Shown here: positions 1-7,656 of the stretch, in pieces
Position numbering within the stretch: the stretch's first letter is position 1
How the letters are laid out: every line of letters starts with the position of its first letter
DNA from: Euryarchaeota archaeon
GTDB lineage: Archaea > Thermoplasmatota > SW-10-69-26 > JACQPN01
Length of the DNA stretch: 40,853 nt
Direction of reading: 5' to 3'
NCBI GenBank assembly: GCA_016207515.1
Contig: JACQPN010000006.1
Location: 1-40,853, forward strand
The notes under the pieces: generated by a model
What the model saw: the letters and a program-made list of their open reading frames with translations, nothing else
What the model was told of the DNA's origin: nothing
Databases searched by the model: none
Made by a program: the position numbers and the translations under genes

Positions 1-50
1 AGTCGCGCCAACACGTTGGGATCATCGAACACGGGCTTCACCAGGACCAC
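1..50 (-). CDS. Possible 5' end of a gene running off the left edge
   Basis: On the minus strand a GTG at 50 opens a frame without stops to the window edge, reading MVLVKPVFDDPNVLAR. A TATA-like CTAAAA (plus 75-80) is centred about 27 bases upstream, the leaderless geometry seen at several other genes here. Only 16 codons are visible, so no family can be assigned. It would be divergent from the gene at 174. Confidence 0.35.
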   Translation of the reverse strand, partial: MVLVKPVFDDPNVLAR

Positions 51-74
51 CGGTCGGGGGTCAGGGTCGACGGG

Positions 75-80
75 TTTTAG
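75..80 (-). promoter_or_regulatory. TATA-like box for the left-edge gene
   Basis: CTAAAA on the minus strand, centred 27 bases from the GTG at 50. It is supported only by spacing and composition. Confidence 0.3.
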
Positions 81-141
81 CCCGTTTGCCCGGGTCGTTT
101 TTGGAGTTACAAAAGGGGCCGGTTTAGGAAGTTACAGCACA

Positions 142-149
142 ACTTAAGG
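142..149 (+). promoter_or_regulatory. TATA-like box of the surface-protein operon
   Basis: ACTTAAGG is centred about 28 bases before the GTG at 174. This predicts a leaderless transcript and favours GTG 174 over the in-frame ATG at 201. Confidence 0.45.
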
Positions 150-173
150 CTGTCCATAATCCCTCAAATACCC

Positions 174-734
174 GTGCCAAGACGCTACAATCTGGTCAGT
201 ATGAAGTGGGGACGTTCTGCGGTCTTTGCCAGCATAGCGATAATCGGGGGGGTCTACGCGATCGCCATCGCGCCCGCCTTTGTCGGTTTCCCGGAAGAGC
301 TAGACGCGGTCATCGGCACGACTCAATTCGAGAACGTGCCGGGAGGCGACTCCATCTCGTCGGGTGCTCTTGGCATGACCTTCTCGCATTCTATCATCGG
401 ATTCGGCGCGCTCGTCCCCGGGGAATCCTCGGCCGCGGTCGAACTTGAAGTCACGAACTCGGGGGCGCTCCCGTTCACGCTCTCCGTCTCCGCGACGGAC
501 ATGACCGACGCGGCGAGCGGTGCCTCCATCCCGGCGTCCAAGATAAGTTACGCAACGAGCGCTTCCGGCCCGGGACAAAGCCTCGCCGAGGAACAGAAGA
601 TCCCGGGTCTTTCGCTCTTGCCGGGCGAGTCCGCTTCGATATTCATCCGGCTCAAAGCCCCATACGGCGGCTCCCAGTGGCTTCCCGCGGGCGATTACCA
701 GGGTTCCATCACGATCACGGCAAAGGGGGTCTGA
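174..734 (+). CDS. Secreted beta-sandwich protein, first gene of surface operon
   Basis: A 186-residue protein with an N-terminal signal sequence or signal anchor (hydrophobic stretch about residues 15-37), followed by one predominantly beta domain (about 63-183). This domain aligns with the C-terminal domain of the next gene. Shared landmarks are VSATDM, ASIPA followed by [KR]I-x-Y, an LLPG turn and a final LPAG-x-Y-x-GSI strand. The alternating Gly/Ser/Thr strands resemble small subunits such as camelysin/TasA or WxL-type domains, but no diagnostic motif of those families is visible and there is no sorting signal or Cys. The GTG start is chosen because the TATA spacing makes it leaderless; ATG 201 is the alternative. 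The stop lies 2 bases before the next ATG, so co-translation is likely. The exported location is well supported; a structural role in the envelope or a fibre is inference. Confidence 0.8.
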   Translation: MPRRYNLVSMKWGRSAVFASIAIIGGVYAIAIAPAFVGFPEELDAVIGTTQFENVPGGDSISSGALGMTFSHSIIGFGALVPGESSAAVELEVTNSGALPFTLSVSATDMTDAASGASIPASKISYATSASGPGQSLAEEQKIPGLSLLPGESASIFIRLKAPYGGSQWLPAGDYQGSITITAKGV

Positions 735-736
735 AG

Positions 737-1609
737 ATGAACGAAGACGACAAGCGGAACGTCCGGTTCTTGGTCGTCCTCTTCATGCCCCTGCTCTTCG
801 CCTCGACCGCGTGGGCGGATCAAGTCCACAGCCAAGCGAGTGTGAAGAACAAGGGGCCTCACGTCGTCGGCATCGACTTCGCAGATGCCGATGATGACGA
901 GGGCACCCCTGGAATACAGATAAGCCCAGTGCCGGGTGGGAGTCGCACGTTCTCCCTCATGGCGCATGCGCAAGACGACAACGGGTGGCAGGACATCTCA
1001 GGCATGAGCCTGAAGTTCAAGCGCCCCGACGGGTCGCAGGTGGGAGGCGACGTCTCCGGCGCCGACCGCGGCCACCAAGGGCGCTCCCGCGACTTCGCGG
1101 CCTCGTTCACGCTCCAACACTACGACCCACCGGGAACTTACGAACTCGAAGCGGAGGTCTCGGACGGAGCTGGCGACAAGGAGAGCCTCATCGTCGTCGT
1201 CACCGTCCAGCAGCTACTCGCTTTCAGCCTCGATGCAAGCTCCATCAGTTTCACGGCCGGTAGCCTCGACCCGGGTTCCTCGACCCACTCGGGACCCTCG
1301 ACCGTCGGCATCATAAACAAGGGCAACGTGAAGATTGACTTGCAGGTCTCGGCCACGGACATGGCCGCCCAAGGGTTTGACGCCTCCATCCCGGCCGGTA
1401 GGATCAAGTACAGTAATGCAGCCGACATGGCGGGCGAGGTAGGGCTCGCAAGCGCACCATCGACCGACGCGTCGTTCGACCTTCTGCCAGGTTCGGGCGC
1501 CGTGCGCTCCGCGTACTTCGACATACACGTGCCGACCGGCGACGAGCAGTTCGTCCCGGCCGCCACCTACACTGGCTCGATCAGCATCGGAGCGGTGGTG
1601 AGCCAATGA
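737..1609 (+). CDS. Secreted two-domain beta-sandwich protein
   Basis: A 290-residue exported protein with a signal peptide (about 1-27, cleavage after AWA). Domain A (about 30-158) begins with V-K-N-x-GP and carries DDNGWQDISG followed by a PDG turn, and ends in a tyrosine-rich strand. Domain B (about 160-287) is homologous to the previous gene's domain (VSATDM, ASIPA, LLPG). Domain A recurs in the convergent gene at 3077-4561 (VANSGP, DTNGRRDIS, DDG), linking the two transcription units functionally. The ATG at 737 is preceded by GGGGGT and lies just after the previous stop, so an upstream in-frame extension overlapping that gene is rejected. It overlaps the next gene by ATGA. No known enzyme motif is visible; an envelope or appendage subunit is the likely role. 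Confidence 0.8.
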   Translation: MNEDDKRNVRFLVVLFMPLLFASTAWADQVHSQASVKNKGPHVVGIDFADADDDEGTPGIQISPVPGGSRTFSLMAHAQDDNGWQDISGMSLKFKRPDGSQVGGDVSGADRGHQGRSRDFAASFTLQHYDPPGTYELEAEVSDGAGDKESLIVVVTVQQLLAFSLDASSISFTAGSLDPGSSTHSGPSTVGIINKGNVKIDLQVSATDMAAQGFDASIPAGRIKYSNAADMAGEVGLASAPSTDASFDLLPGSGAVRSAYFDIHVPTGDEQFVPAATYTGSISIGAVVSQ

Positions 1610-2940
1610 AGTCCGCCACGATCATGACCCAACTCGCTTTGGCGCTCGTGACCATGCTCGCCGCGACCTCGTTGGCGGCGGCGCAGACCAACAACGCAAC
1701 GAACAGCACGGGCAATGGCAGCGGTTTCGGCGTGACGCCCGTGGAGTTGGAGTTCACCGACCCCGCGCTTCTACGTGGCCAGGCCTACGAGGGCCAGTTC
1801 CGGTTGAACAACCAGTTCGACGAGACGCTCACGATCACGACTGAACCACAGGGTGTGATGGCCTCGTGGATCTCCGTGAATCCGGCCAATCCGTTCACGA
1901 TTTCACCCGGCACGGCGAGGATCCTGAAAGTCACGCTCACCGTCCCGGCGGACGCGGCGAACGGCGACTATGCTGGCGCCGTGCGCATCCACGCCCAAAG
2001 CGGCGGCTCCCCGGCCGGTTCCGGCGCGAGCGTCAACATGGAACTCGTCCCCGCGATCACGGCCAAGGTCGGCGGCGTCGAGACCTTGAGGTTCTCCCTT
2101 GAAGCCGCGAAGATAGCGGATGCCGAGGCGGACAAGCCGTTGAGCGTCATCGTGGACGTGATCAACACGGGAAACGTCCGCGCGGCGCCCAGTTTCGACG
2201 TGCAAGTCTACGATGAGAACGGTGATTCCGTCCTCGTCGAGACCATCCAAGGTTCGAGTGTGCCGGCTAGCGGGCACGCGACGCAAGCGCCCCGCACCGT
2301 CAAAGGCCTCCCCGTGGGCGAGTACGAAGCCACGGTCGCGCTCTCCGAAAACGGCGACCTCGCTCCCTTCCGTGGGCTCCTCTTCAAAGTGGTCCCGGCG
2401 GGCACGCTGTCGCTTTCAGAGGGCAAACAAGGCTCCTTCGTGTCGCTCGATGCGGACAGGGCCGTGAAGCCGAACGGACTCGCGAAACTCTCCGCCGCGT
2501 TCAAGAACACGGGTGCCAAGGACATCATCAACGCCAAGCTCAACGCGGAGATCTCGCTCGATGGCGAACGCATCGCGGTCATCACGTCCGACCCCGTGTT
2601 CGTCCCTGCGGGCGAAGAGATGGAGATCCCGATGTACTGGACCGCGGGCGAAGCCGGGACCTACAAGGTCACCGGTTGGGTCACGTTCGACGGATTGAAG
2701 AGTGTTTCCAAGGACGTGGAGATCCTCGTAAGCTCCACCGCGTCAGGCTCGACGGACGGCTCGGGCTCGAAGTCGAACACCATGACCGGCGGTTCGAACG
2801 ATTCGACGGGTTCGAAGGCCAGCGATGATTCAGGAAAGAGCAGTGATCAAGGCGCTCGCACGCCGGGCCTCGGCTTGCTCGAGGCGTTGAGCGTCGCGGC
2901 TGTCGCCGGGATCGCATTCGGCCGCAGATCCAGGAAGTAG
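1606..2940 (+). CDS. Surface protein with Ig-like domains and PGF-CTERM-like sorting signal
   Basis: A 444-residue exported protein: signal peptide (1-26, ending LAAAQ), an N-terminal domain (about 42-130) with GVTPVELEF, RG-x-x-YEGQF and GDYAGA strands, then two or three more Ig-like segments (INTGNV, KNTGAKDI). A Ser/Gly/Asp/Thr-rich linker (about 375-415) leads to a C-terminal tripartite signal: RTPGLGLLEA, hydrophobic helix, tail GRRSRK. That matches PGF-CTERM-type archaeosortase substrates with Leu for Phe. The N-terminal domain resembles the chaperone-like DUF916/NEW3 proteins that bacteria pair with WxL subunits, so this may be the anchor for the two preceding proteins; that pairing is an analogy, not a demonstrated homology. 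It overlaps the upstream stop (ATGA) and is the last gene of the operon. Confidence 0.85.
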   Translation: MKSATIMTQLALALVTMLAATSLAAAQTNNATNSTGNGSGFGVTPVELEFTDPALLRGQAYEGQFRLNNQFDETLTITTEPQGVMASWISVNPANPFTISPGTARILKVTLTVPADAANGDYAGAVRIHAQSGGSPAGSGASVNMELVPAITAKVGGVETLRFSLEAAKIADAEADKPLSVIVDVINTGNVRAAPSFDVQVYDENGDSVLVETIQGSSVPASGHATQAPRTVKGLPVGEYEATVALSENGDLAPFRGLLFKVVPAGTLSLSEGKQGSFVSLDADRAVKPNGLAKLSAAFKNTGAKDIINAKLNAEISLDGERIAVITSDPVFVPAGEEMEIPMYWTAGEAGTYKVTGWVTFDGLKSVSKDVEILVSSTASGSTDGSGSKSNTMTGGSNDSTGSKASDDSGKSSDQGARTPGLGLLEALSVAAVAGIAFGRRSRK

Positions 2941-2957
2941 GCGCCGCCTTCAAATCG

Positions 2958-2973
2958 CCCGAGGTCCTTCGGG
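2958..2973. terminator. Weak hairpin between convergent genes
   Basis: CCCGAG/TTCGGG forms a 6-pair stem (one G-T wobble) with a 4-base loop, 17 bases after the stop at 2940. The pyrimidine-rich stretch from 3051 to 3100 would serve as the T-rich part for the plus strand. Confidence 0.3.
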
Positions 2974-3047
2974 TGCATTTGCCGCAGGACGCCCACGTGC
3001 AGGAATTGGACGCCATTAGCGACAGTGGCCGGCGAGCAAACCACGCC

Positions 3048-3090
3048 GGTCTAGTTTCTCTTCTACTTCCGCAGGTCTAGTTTCTCCTCT
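3048..3090. repeat. 17-base imperfect direct repeat at the convergent gene end
   Basis: GGTCTAGTTTCTCTTCT (3048-3064) recurs with one mismatch at 3074-3090. The second copy contains the stop codon and last codons of the minus-strand gene, so the 3' end appears to have been duplicated. Confidence 0.6.
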
Positions 3091-4561
3091 GCTTCTTCTT
3101 TGCATGCATCATTGCGGATCCCGCGACGAGCGCGATTGGAAGGGCCTGGGTCGGCGCATCCGCTTCGTTCGAGGACTCTGATGCGGCGACGGCATCGACC
3201 ACCGGGGTGGCAGGCGGTTCCACCTCCACGTCCAAGTTGTCGCGTTCCGTCGCGGATCTAAGGCCTGTCGCCGTCCCATCAAGGGCGATAAGGATCGTGC
3301 CCGGCTCAACGGCCGGTGCCGTTATCGGCGCGCTCGGCGTCGAACTCATGCCAAAGGGAAGTGGCAATGGGTTCGGGGGGACCGGGTCAGAAGGTCTCTT
3401 GATCATGATGCTTGCGGTATCGATCGCGTTCCATGTGTCCTTCGCCGTGATGCGCAGGGTTTGCGGCGCATCCGCGTAGGGGACCCGCGTCCCATAGGAT
3501 TGAGTTCGTCCTGAGAAATCGAAGTCGTTGGAACCGGCGGCAAGGGCCACCGCCTCCTCGTTCGGAAGAAGTGCTACCGTGAACCGCGTTCCGTCGTCCG
3601 TCGTGGCCTCGACTGCGGAGATGTCGCGACGCCCGTTCGTGTCCGAGACTTGGAAAACGACCGTCGCGCCGCCGTCACGCGCAGAATCGACGACCCGCTT
3701 CGCTCCGATGCGGGGGCCGGAGTTGGCGACGCTTAACGATACCGACACCGAGTGCCCGGCCCCGATGATCGCGCTCCCGGGCTCATCGCTCGCCGTCGTC
3801 GATGAGGATGGCGCCGGTTCTACGCCCGTCTTTTCAGGCTCGATGGTCTCTTTCCCGCCAGTCAACGTCGGCGTGTCTGTGGCGTCCGCGTGTGACGTGC
3901 TGCCGGGGGAGCTAGTCTCCGTGAGGCCCGCAAGTGTCGTCGACGACGCTACGGCATCCGTGCCCGTCGAAGCGGGCGACGACGGACCGGTGGCGGCTGG
4001 TTGCGTTGCGGATGTGGTAGGTTCCTTGTTCGTGGCGCTCGACGCGTCGATCACGGTCGCGGACGGCGGCGCGTCGTCGCTTTGCTCCATGGTCGTCGGT
4101 CCGTGTCGTGTGCCATCGCTCGTCGTACCGGTCTCTTCGGCGCTGTCTGATCGGGTGACATCGGTTGACGGATCGGCAACCTTCTCAGCGGGCGAGTCCT
4201 CCAACGGACCGTCTAGAGAGACCCCAGCGGTGTCGGCGTTTTCTGTGGCTTCGCTCGTGGATGTCCCGTCGCGTCCAGCGTTCGCTCCGGTTCCATCCGT
4301 CGCTTGCGCATCGGTGCCCTCCCCGATGTCGGCCGGACGCTGGTCGTTGAAAACCTGGGGCGCCGGAGCCTCGATGGGTCGTTCGCCCATGAAGGACATC
4401 CTCGCGATGGCGGTCGCGGCGCTCGCCGTGCCGTCTACCATCGAATGCACCGTGGCCATCGCTTGGCCCACTATGGCCACCTCGCCGCTCCCGGGCATTG
4501 CCATGGCGGCGCCCACGAGGGCGGCGCCCATGAGCACGCCCACTACCACCGACAGCCTCAT
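3077..4561 (-). CDS. Cell-surface protein with long Ser/Thr/Asp-rich stalk
   Basis: A 494-residue protein with a signal peptide (1-21, ending AAMAM), a low-complexity Thr/Ser/Ala/Asp/Glu/Pro region (about 70-265) typical of a glycosylated stalk, and one globular domain (about 269-388). That domain matches domain A of the gene at 737: VANSGP, DTNGRRDIS, DDGTRF and a closing KDTWNA strand. The C-terminus is a short hydrophobic helix (about 473-485) plus KKKQRRN, a membrane anchor without a visible PGF motif. A minus-strand TATA element centred 27-28 bases upstream of the ATG supports a leaderless start and argues that this strand, not the long antisense frame, is coding. It converges with the three-gene operon; the shared domain suggests both belong to one surface structure. 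Confidence 0.8.
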   Translation of the reverse strand: MRLSVVVGVLMGAALVGAAMAMPGSGEVAIVGQAMATVHSMVDGTASAATAIARMSFMGERPIEAPAPQVFNDQRPADIGEGTDAQATDGTGANAGRDGTSTSEATENADTAGVSLDGPLEDSPAEKVADPSTDVTRSDSAEETGTTSDGTRHGPTTMEQSDDAPPSATVIDASSATNKEPTTSATQPAATGPSSPASTGTDAVASSTTLAGLTETSSPGSTSHADATDTPTLTGGKETIEPEKTGVEPAPSSSTTASDEPGSAIIGAGHSVSVSLSVANSGPRIGAKRVVDSARDGGATVVFQVSDTNGRRDISAVEATTDDGTRFTVALLPNEEAVALAAGSNDFDFSGRTQSYGTRVPYADAPQTLRITAKDTWNAIDTASIMIKRPSDPVPPNPLPLPFGMSSTPSAPITAPAVEPGTILIALDGTATGLRSATERDNLDVEVEPPATPVVDAVAASESSNEADAPTQALPIALVAGSAMMHAKKKQRRN

Positions 4562-4585
4562 TCGCAGTGCAGGCCGCGCAGGGGC

Positions 4586-4593
4586 TCATAAAG
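4586..4593 (-). promoter_or_regulatory. TATA-like box, leaderless
   Basis: The minus strand reads CTTTATGA here. Its centre is about 28 bases from the ATG at 4561. Confidence 0.45.
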
Positions 4594-4741
4594 AATCTCG
4601 GAATTTTCTATTCGAGAACGCTCCAAGACCAGAAAACCATGTCACGGTGTATCATGGTAAGAAGTCTGATTTCGCGGCGCGCACGGACCATCGGTGGGGA
4701 GTACCACGTCGTTCCGGTGCCGCCGCGCCGCTATGGGTCCG

Positions 4742-5575
4742 CTACTTCGCGATCCAGTGCGGAGCGCCCGCCAAGGTCGTCCGCTTGAGCTTCCCCGCTT
4801 TCTCGAACGATTCGAGCTCCTTTTCCATCTTCTCCTGCGGCACGCCGAAGACGCGCGACAACTCGATGAGCGGCGCCGCGCCGTGGTGTCTCACGTAACC
4901 GATGACATCCGTCGGTGTCGCCTTCTTGAGTTTGCCGCCGGAAAGCCAGTCGATCGCGCCTTCCACTTGCTCCGGGTCGAATGCGTGGTCGATGGTCACG
5001 ACCGTGCCGTGGCCGTCGGTGATCGCGATGTTGTAGAACCCGATGTGGACGTCGAACGCCTCCCCCTGCTTCTCGAACGCCGCCTGGCAGGCCTCCTCAT
5101 CCGCGTACGCCTTCTCGAACTTGGAAACGTCAAGGCCGGCCGCCTTCGCAGCTTCCGTGAAATACGCATCGTCTCGCGGCCAATCGCCCTCTACGACCGT
5201 GCGGCGAAGGATTTCGCGCACGAATCGAGCGCCCTTCGAGTCGCCTTGCTTGTACGCGGCCATGGCGGCCATCGTCGCGGGAAAGACGGTCTCCGGCATG
5301 ACGAGGCCATCATAGTCCGTCGGGATCGGGACGCCCATGATGTCGATCGCCTCCTTCGCCCACTCCGTCATGTCCTTCATCGAGTTGAGCTCGTAGTGCT
5401 TCTTGTACTCCGCCAGGTCGTTGTAGACGGCGAGCGTCATCGTCTTCACGTCGATCTGATTGCCATAGACAAGCTTCAGACGGTTCATCAGGGCCTCGTA
5501 GCCCCATGACCACCAGCAGGTGGGCGCGGTCGCGTGATAGACCTGGATCCGGTGTTCGTGGTCGTGATGCGTCAT
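4742..5575 (-). CDS. DsbA-family thioredoxin-fold protein with C-terminal winged helix
   Basis: A 277-residue, apparently cytosolic protein (no signal peptide). It starts with a histidine-rich MTHHDHEHR and then YHATAPTCWWSWGYEALM, the strand-active-site-helix pattern of DsbA/FrnE-like proteins. The active-site position reads C20-W-W-S23, a CXXS monothiol version rather than CXXC. The remainder of the fold follows (VMPETVFPA, FYNIAITDG, TIDHAFDPEQVE). Residues about 222-277 (VIGYVRHHGAAPL, LSRVFGVPQEKM, LKRTTLAGAPHW) look like a small winged helix. ATG 5575 is preferred over GTG 5587 because the TATA element at 5605-5612 predicts transcription starting near 5582. Family members include thiol oxidoreductases and GST-kappa-like isomerases; the substrate is unknown. 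The fusion suggests a redox- or ligand-responsive role, which is inference. Confidence 0.8.
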   Translation of the reverse strand: MTHHDHEHRIQVYHATAPTCWWSWGYEALMNRLKLVYGNQIDVKTMTLAVYNDLAEYKKHYELNSMKDMTEWAKEAIDIMGVPIPTDYDGLVMPETVFPATMAAMAAYKQGDSKGARFVREILRRTVVEGDWPRDDAYFTEAAKAAGLDVSKFEKAYADEEACQAAFEKQGEAFDVHIGFYNIAITDGHGTVVTIDHAFDPEQVEGAIDWLSGGKLKKATPTDVIGYVRHHGAAPLIELSRVFGVPQEKMEKELESFEKAGKLKRTTLAGAPHWIAK

Positions 5576-6093
5576 GAGAAACCCCACGTCGCGAGCGGGC
5601 CGACGCTATATCTGGTTTGGCTGAGGCCCAGGGAACCAGGCCCAGGCCTCCGGCACCCGACAAGGAAACACCCGAGGGTCGAAAGTCACGAAGCGGTCGG
5701 CGGACGAAACGCAGGCGATTCCCTGCGTCGGAAGGCCCCACTCTTGCACCGGTTCAAATGGGCGACGCGTCAAATACATAGTCGACAAGGAGCAACCCTG
5801 CGGTGGAAAGATAGCTGCCGTCGGGTCGTCGCTCCCCGACCGGTGGCGAAGACAACACCTCGGATCAGCGCAAGCCCCAATCGCCAAACCAGAAGCCAAG
5901 CAACGCTTGGCCCGCCACCGGCCCTCCCTCTTACAGGCGGAGGCAAGAAGGCACGGGAGGCCGGCCGTGAAGCGAACGAGCTTCCGGCAGACTGGGTGGA
6001 GGGGGACAAACCCCCTCCCCTTATTCCACGTAAGGTCGAATCGCGGTCCACACAAGTGGATGACTCTCGGTCCGCACCGTCACGTTCCCCGCA
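5576..6093. other. Gene-free 518-base interval with several perfect hairpins
   Basis: The only open frames here have arginine/proline-rich translations of non-coding character. Perfect inverted repeats are visible: 5709-5715/5722-5728 (7 pairs), 5895-5901/5905-5911 (7 pairs, 3-base loop) and 5998-6005/6011-6018 (8 pairs, loop ACAAA). It lies downstream of the AHSA1 gene and upstream of the DsbA-like gene, both minus strand. I checked by eye for tRNA, RNase P and SRP RNA signatures and found none. It may hold a terminator plus a structured RNA of unknown type. Confidence 0.35.
5605..5612 (-). promoter_or_regulatory. TATA-like box of the DsbA-like gene
   Basis: The minus strand reads AGATATAG. 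The predicted transcription start is near 5582, just before ATG 5575. Confidence 0.4.
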
Positions 6094-6522
6094 TCACTTC
6101 TTTAGCCGTCTCTTCGGTAGGCACGAAATGTTCTCGGCGATGTATTCTCTCCAAGGTTTCCAGTAGTGCTCGTGCCAACCCGCATCAAGTGCTTCATACT
6201 GGTCGTCCGGGACGTTCGCGTGCACGAGATCCAAGACGGCGCCGTTCATGTCCTTCGAGAACGATAGCACCAACAAGGAATCGGCGTCATCCTCTCGCCA
6301 GTCGGAGCCGCGCCATGACTGCACGATGAGCCGCTTGGCGACGACTGCCAGGTTAACGCCTTCGATGAAGCCGTCCCAAGCCGTGAACGGGGCGCCAAGC
6401 TTCATCGAGATCATCGCTCCACCGCCCGTCGCCGCGGAGTGTCTTTTCGGATCGAGGTAAGTGTCGAACAAGTCGTCGGGCGTCGTCGCGAACTTCACGC
6501 TCTGGATGATGGTCCTCGCCAT
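6094..6522 (-). CDS. SRPBCC / AHSA1 family protein
   Basis: A 142-residue soluble protein with the helix-grip fold signature of the AHSA1 (Hsp90 ATPase activator C-terminal-like) branch of SRPBCC: an initial strand ARTIIQSVKF, a helix (DDLFDTYLDPKRHSAATG), strands around FTAWDGFIEGVN and IVQSWRGSDW, and a final long helix with GWHEHYWKPWREYI. Length is normal for the family. These proteins bind hydrophobic ligands or act as co-chaperones; the ligand here is unknown. A TTAA element near 6561-6566 (minus strand) gives a short leader. It probably stands alone: the neighbours are separated by about 270 and 520 bases. Confidence 0.85.
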   Translation of the reverse strand: MARTIIQSVKFATTPDDLFDTYLDPKRHSAATGGGAMISMKLGAPFTAWDGFIEGVNLAVVAKRLIVQSWRGSDWREDDADSLLVLSFSKDMNGAVLDLVHANVPDDQYEALDAGWHEHYWKPWREYIAENISCLPKRRLKK

Positions 6523-6798
6523 AGGGTCGGCCTTCCAAGGAGGGACACGCGGCTCCCCGCTTAATCATGCCCTTTCGCCGTTCGAGCCGACCGGGTGAAA
6601 CGGGATAATCTTCTCCCGCCATCGAACAGCTGTCTGCCACGAGGGACGCGTCAGACCCACGGCCAAGACGCGTCTCGTGGCGGCACTCTCACAAGCGAGA
6701 TCCGCCACCTCTCCCGTGGACACCGATCCCACGTGGTGAGATGGGACGAACCCCCGGATCGTGGGACGGGTCCGCCCTGTCCCAGCACCGAGGGCGCG

Positions 6799-7635
6799 TC
6801 AGTGACGGCGATGGAGGATCTCCACCCCACTTCGCCGGCGCACGAGTCTCGCTTTGAGGTCGTAGCCGTAGGCGACCCCGGCCGCGAGCCCCGCAAGATG
6901 CGCGAGGTGGGCGATCTTGGTCCCGTCGCCTAGCCCGAAGATGTCGAGGACCGCGAAAATCGCCGTCATCGCGTAAAGCGGCATCGGGAATATGATGAAG
7001 ATGACGGTTAGGTTCGGGTAGAGGATGGTCACGGCACCGAGCACGCCCATCAAAGCGCCGCTGGCGCCGAGCACGGTTCCCGGGAACAGGAGAGACTGCG
7101 CGACGCCGGCCACGAGGCCGCACACGATGAAGAACCCGAGGAACCGCGCCGGCCCTATCTCCCGCTCCAGGTAGGGGCCGAAGAAGTAGAGGAAGAGCGA
7201 GTTGAAGAGGAGATGGAAGGGGTTGTACGGGTCGTGGGAGACGATCGACGTGAGAAGGGTCCACGGGGCGCTTTGGACCGTCCCGACGTTGAGGCCGAAA
7301 AGTGCCAGGACCACGCGCGGGTCCCCCGAGTAAAAGAGGACCGCCCACTCGGCCAGGTACACGACCACGAGTGTCAAAAGCAGTTTCTTGTTCATCGAAC
7401 CGCGCGTGAAGGTCCGTACGCGCGACGCGACCGACGGCCCGCGCGCGACGGGTGAGCGCCACTCGGGTTGGAAGAACTGTCCCGAAGACCTCGCGCTCTC
7501 CCGATATTGCGAGAGGGCCGCGCATTGGTGGCTCTCCGGCAATCGGTGGTTGACGCAGAACGCGCGGTTGCAGAACCTGCATTCGAAGGGCAGATACTCC
7601 TCACGGCCGCACAGATGGCAGCTTCCCGAGACCAT
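6799..7635 (-). CDS. Rhomboid intramembrane protease with N-terminal AN1 zinc finger
   Basis: A 278-residue protein. Residues 6-38 form a complete AN1-type zinc finger: C6, C9, C19, C22, C27, H30, H36, C38. A linker (about 45-80) precedes six hydrophobic segments. The rhomboid signature is intact: H141-x3-N145 (oxyanion side), G-A-S192-G with the catalytic serine, and H246 in the AHLAHLAGLAAG helix. It should cleave transmembrane substrates in the membrane; the cytosolic AN1 finger may recruit substrate or ubiquitin-like modifiers, which is inference. A symmetric TATA element lies 27 bases upstream, implying a leaderless mRNA from a promoter shared with the gene on the plus strand. Confidence 0.92.
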   Translation of the reverse strand: MVSGSCHLCGREEYLPFECRFCNRAFCVNHRLPESHQCAALSQYRESARSSGQFFQPEWRSPVARGPSVASRVRTFTRGSMNKKLLLTLVVVYLAEWAVLFYSGDPRVVLALFGLNVGTVQSAPWTLLTSIVSHDPYNPFHLLFNSLFLYFFGPYLEREIGPARFLGFFIVCGLVAGVAQSLLFPGTVLGASGALMGVLGAVTILYPNLTVIFIIFPMPLYAMTAIFAVLDIFGLGDGTKIAHLAHLAGLAAGVAYGYDLKARLVRRRSGVEILHRRH

Positions 7636-7656
7636 CGAGGCGGCGAACGCGCCATG

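Noticed and set aside
3528-4898. 456-codon open frame on the plus strand
   Set aside because: It is antisense to the stalked surface protein, which has a signal peptide, a homologous domain and a leaderless promoter. The frame is open because third positions are GC-rich.
5740-5775. tRNA-like T-loop GGTTCAAAT
   Set aside because: The flanking bases do not form the 5-pair T stem (position 61 is G), and no acceptor or anticodon arm could be drawn.
5534-6166. Open frames in the interval upstream of the DsbA-like gene
   Set aside because: Translations on both strands are Arg/Pro-rich without domain features, and no promoter or ribosome site matches them.
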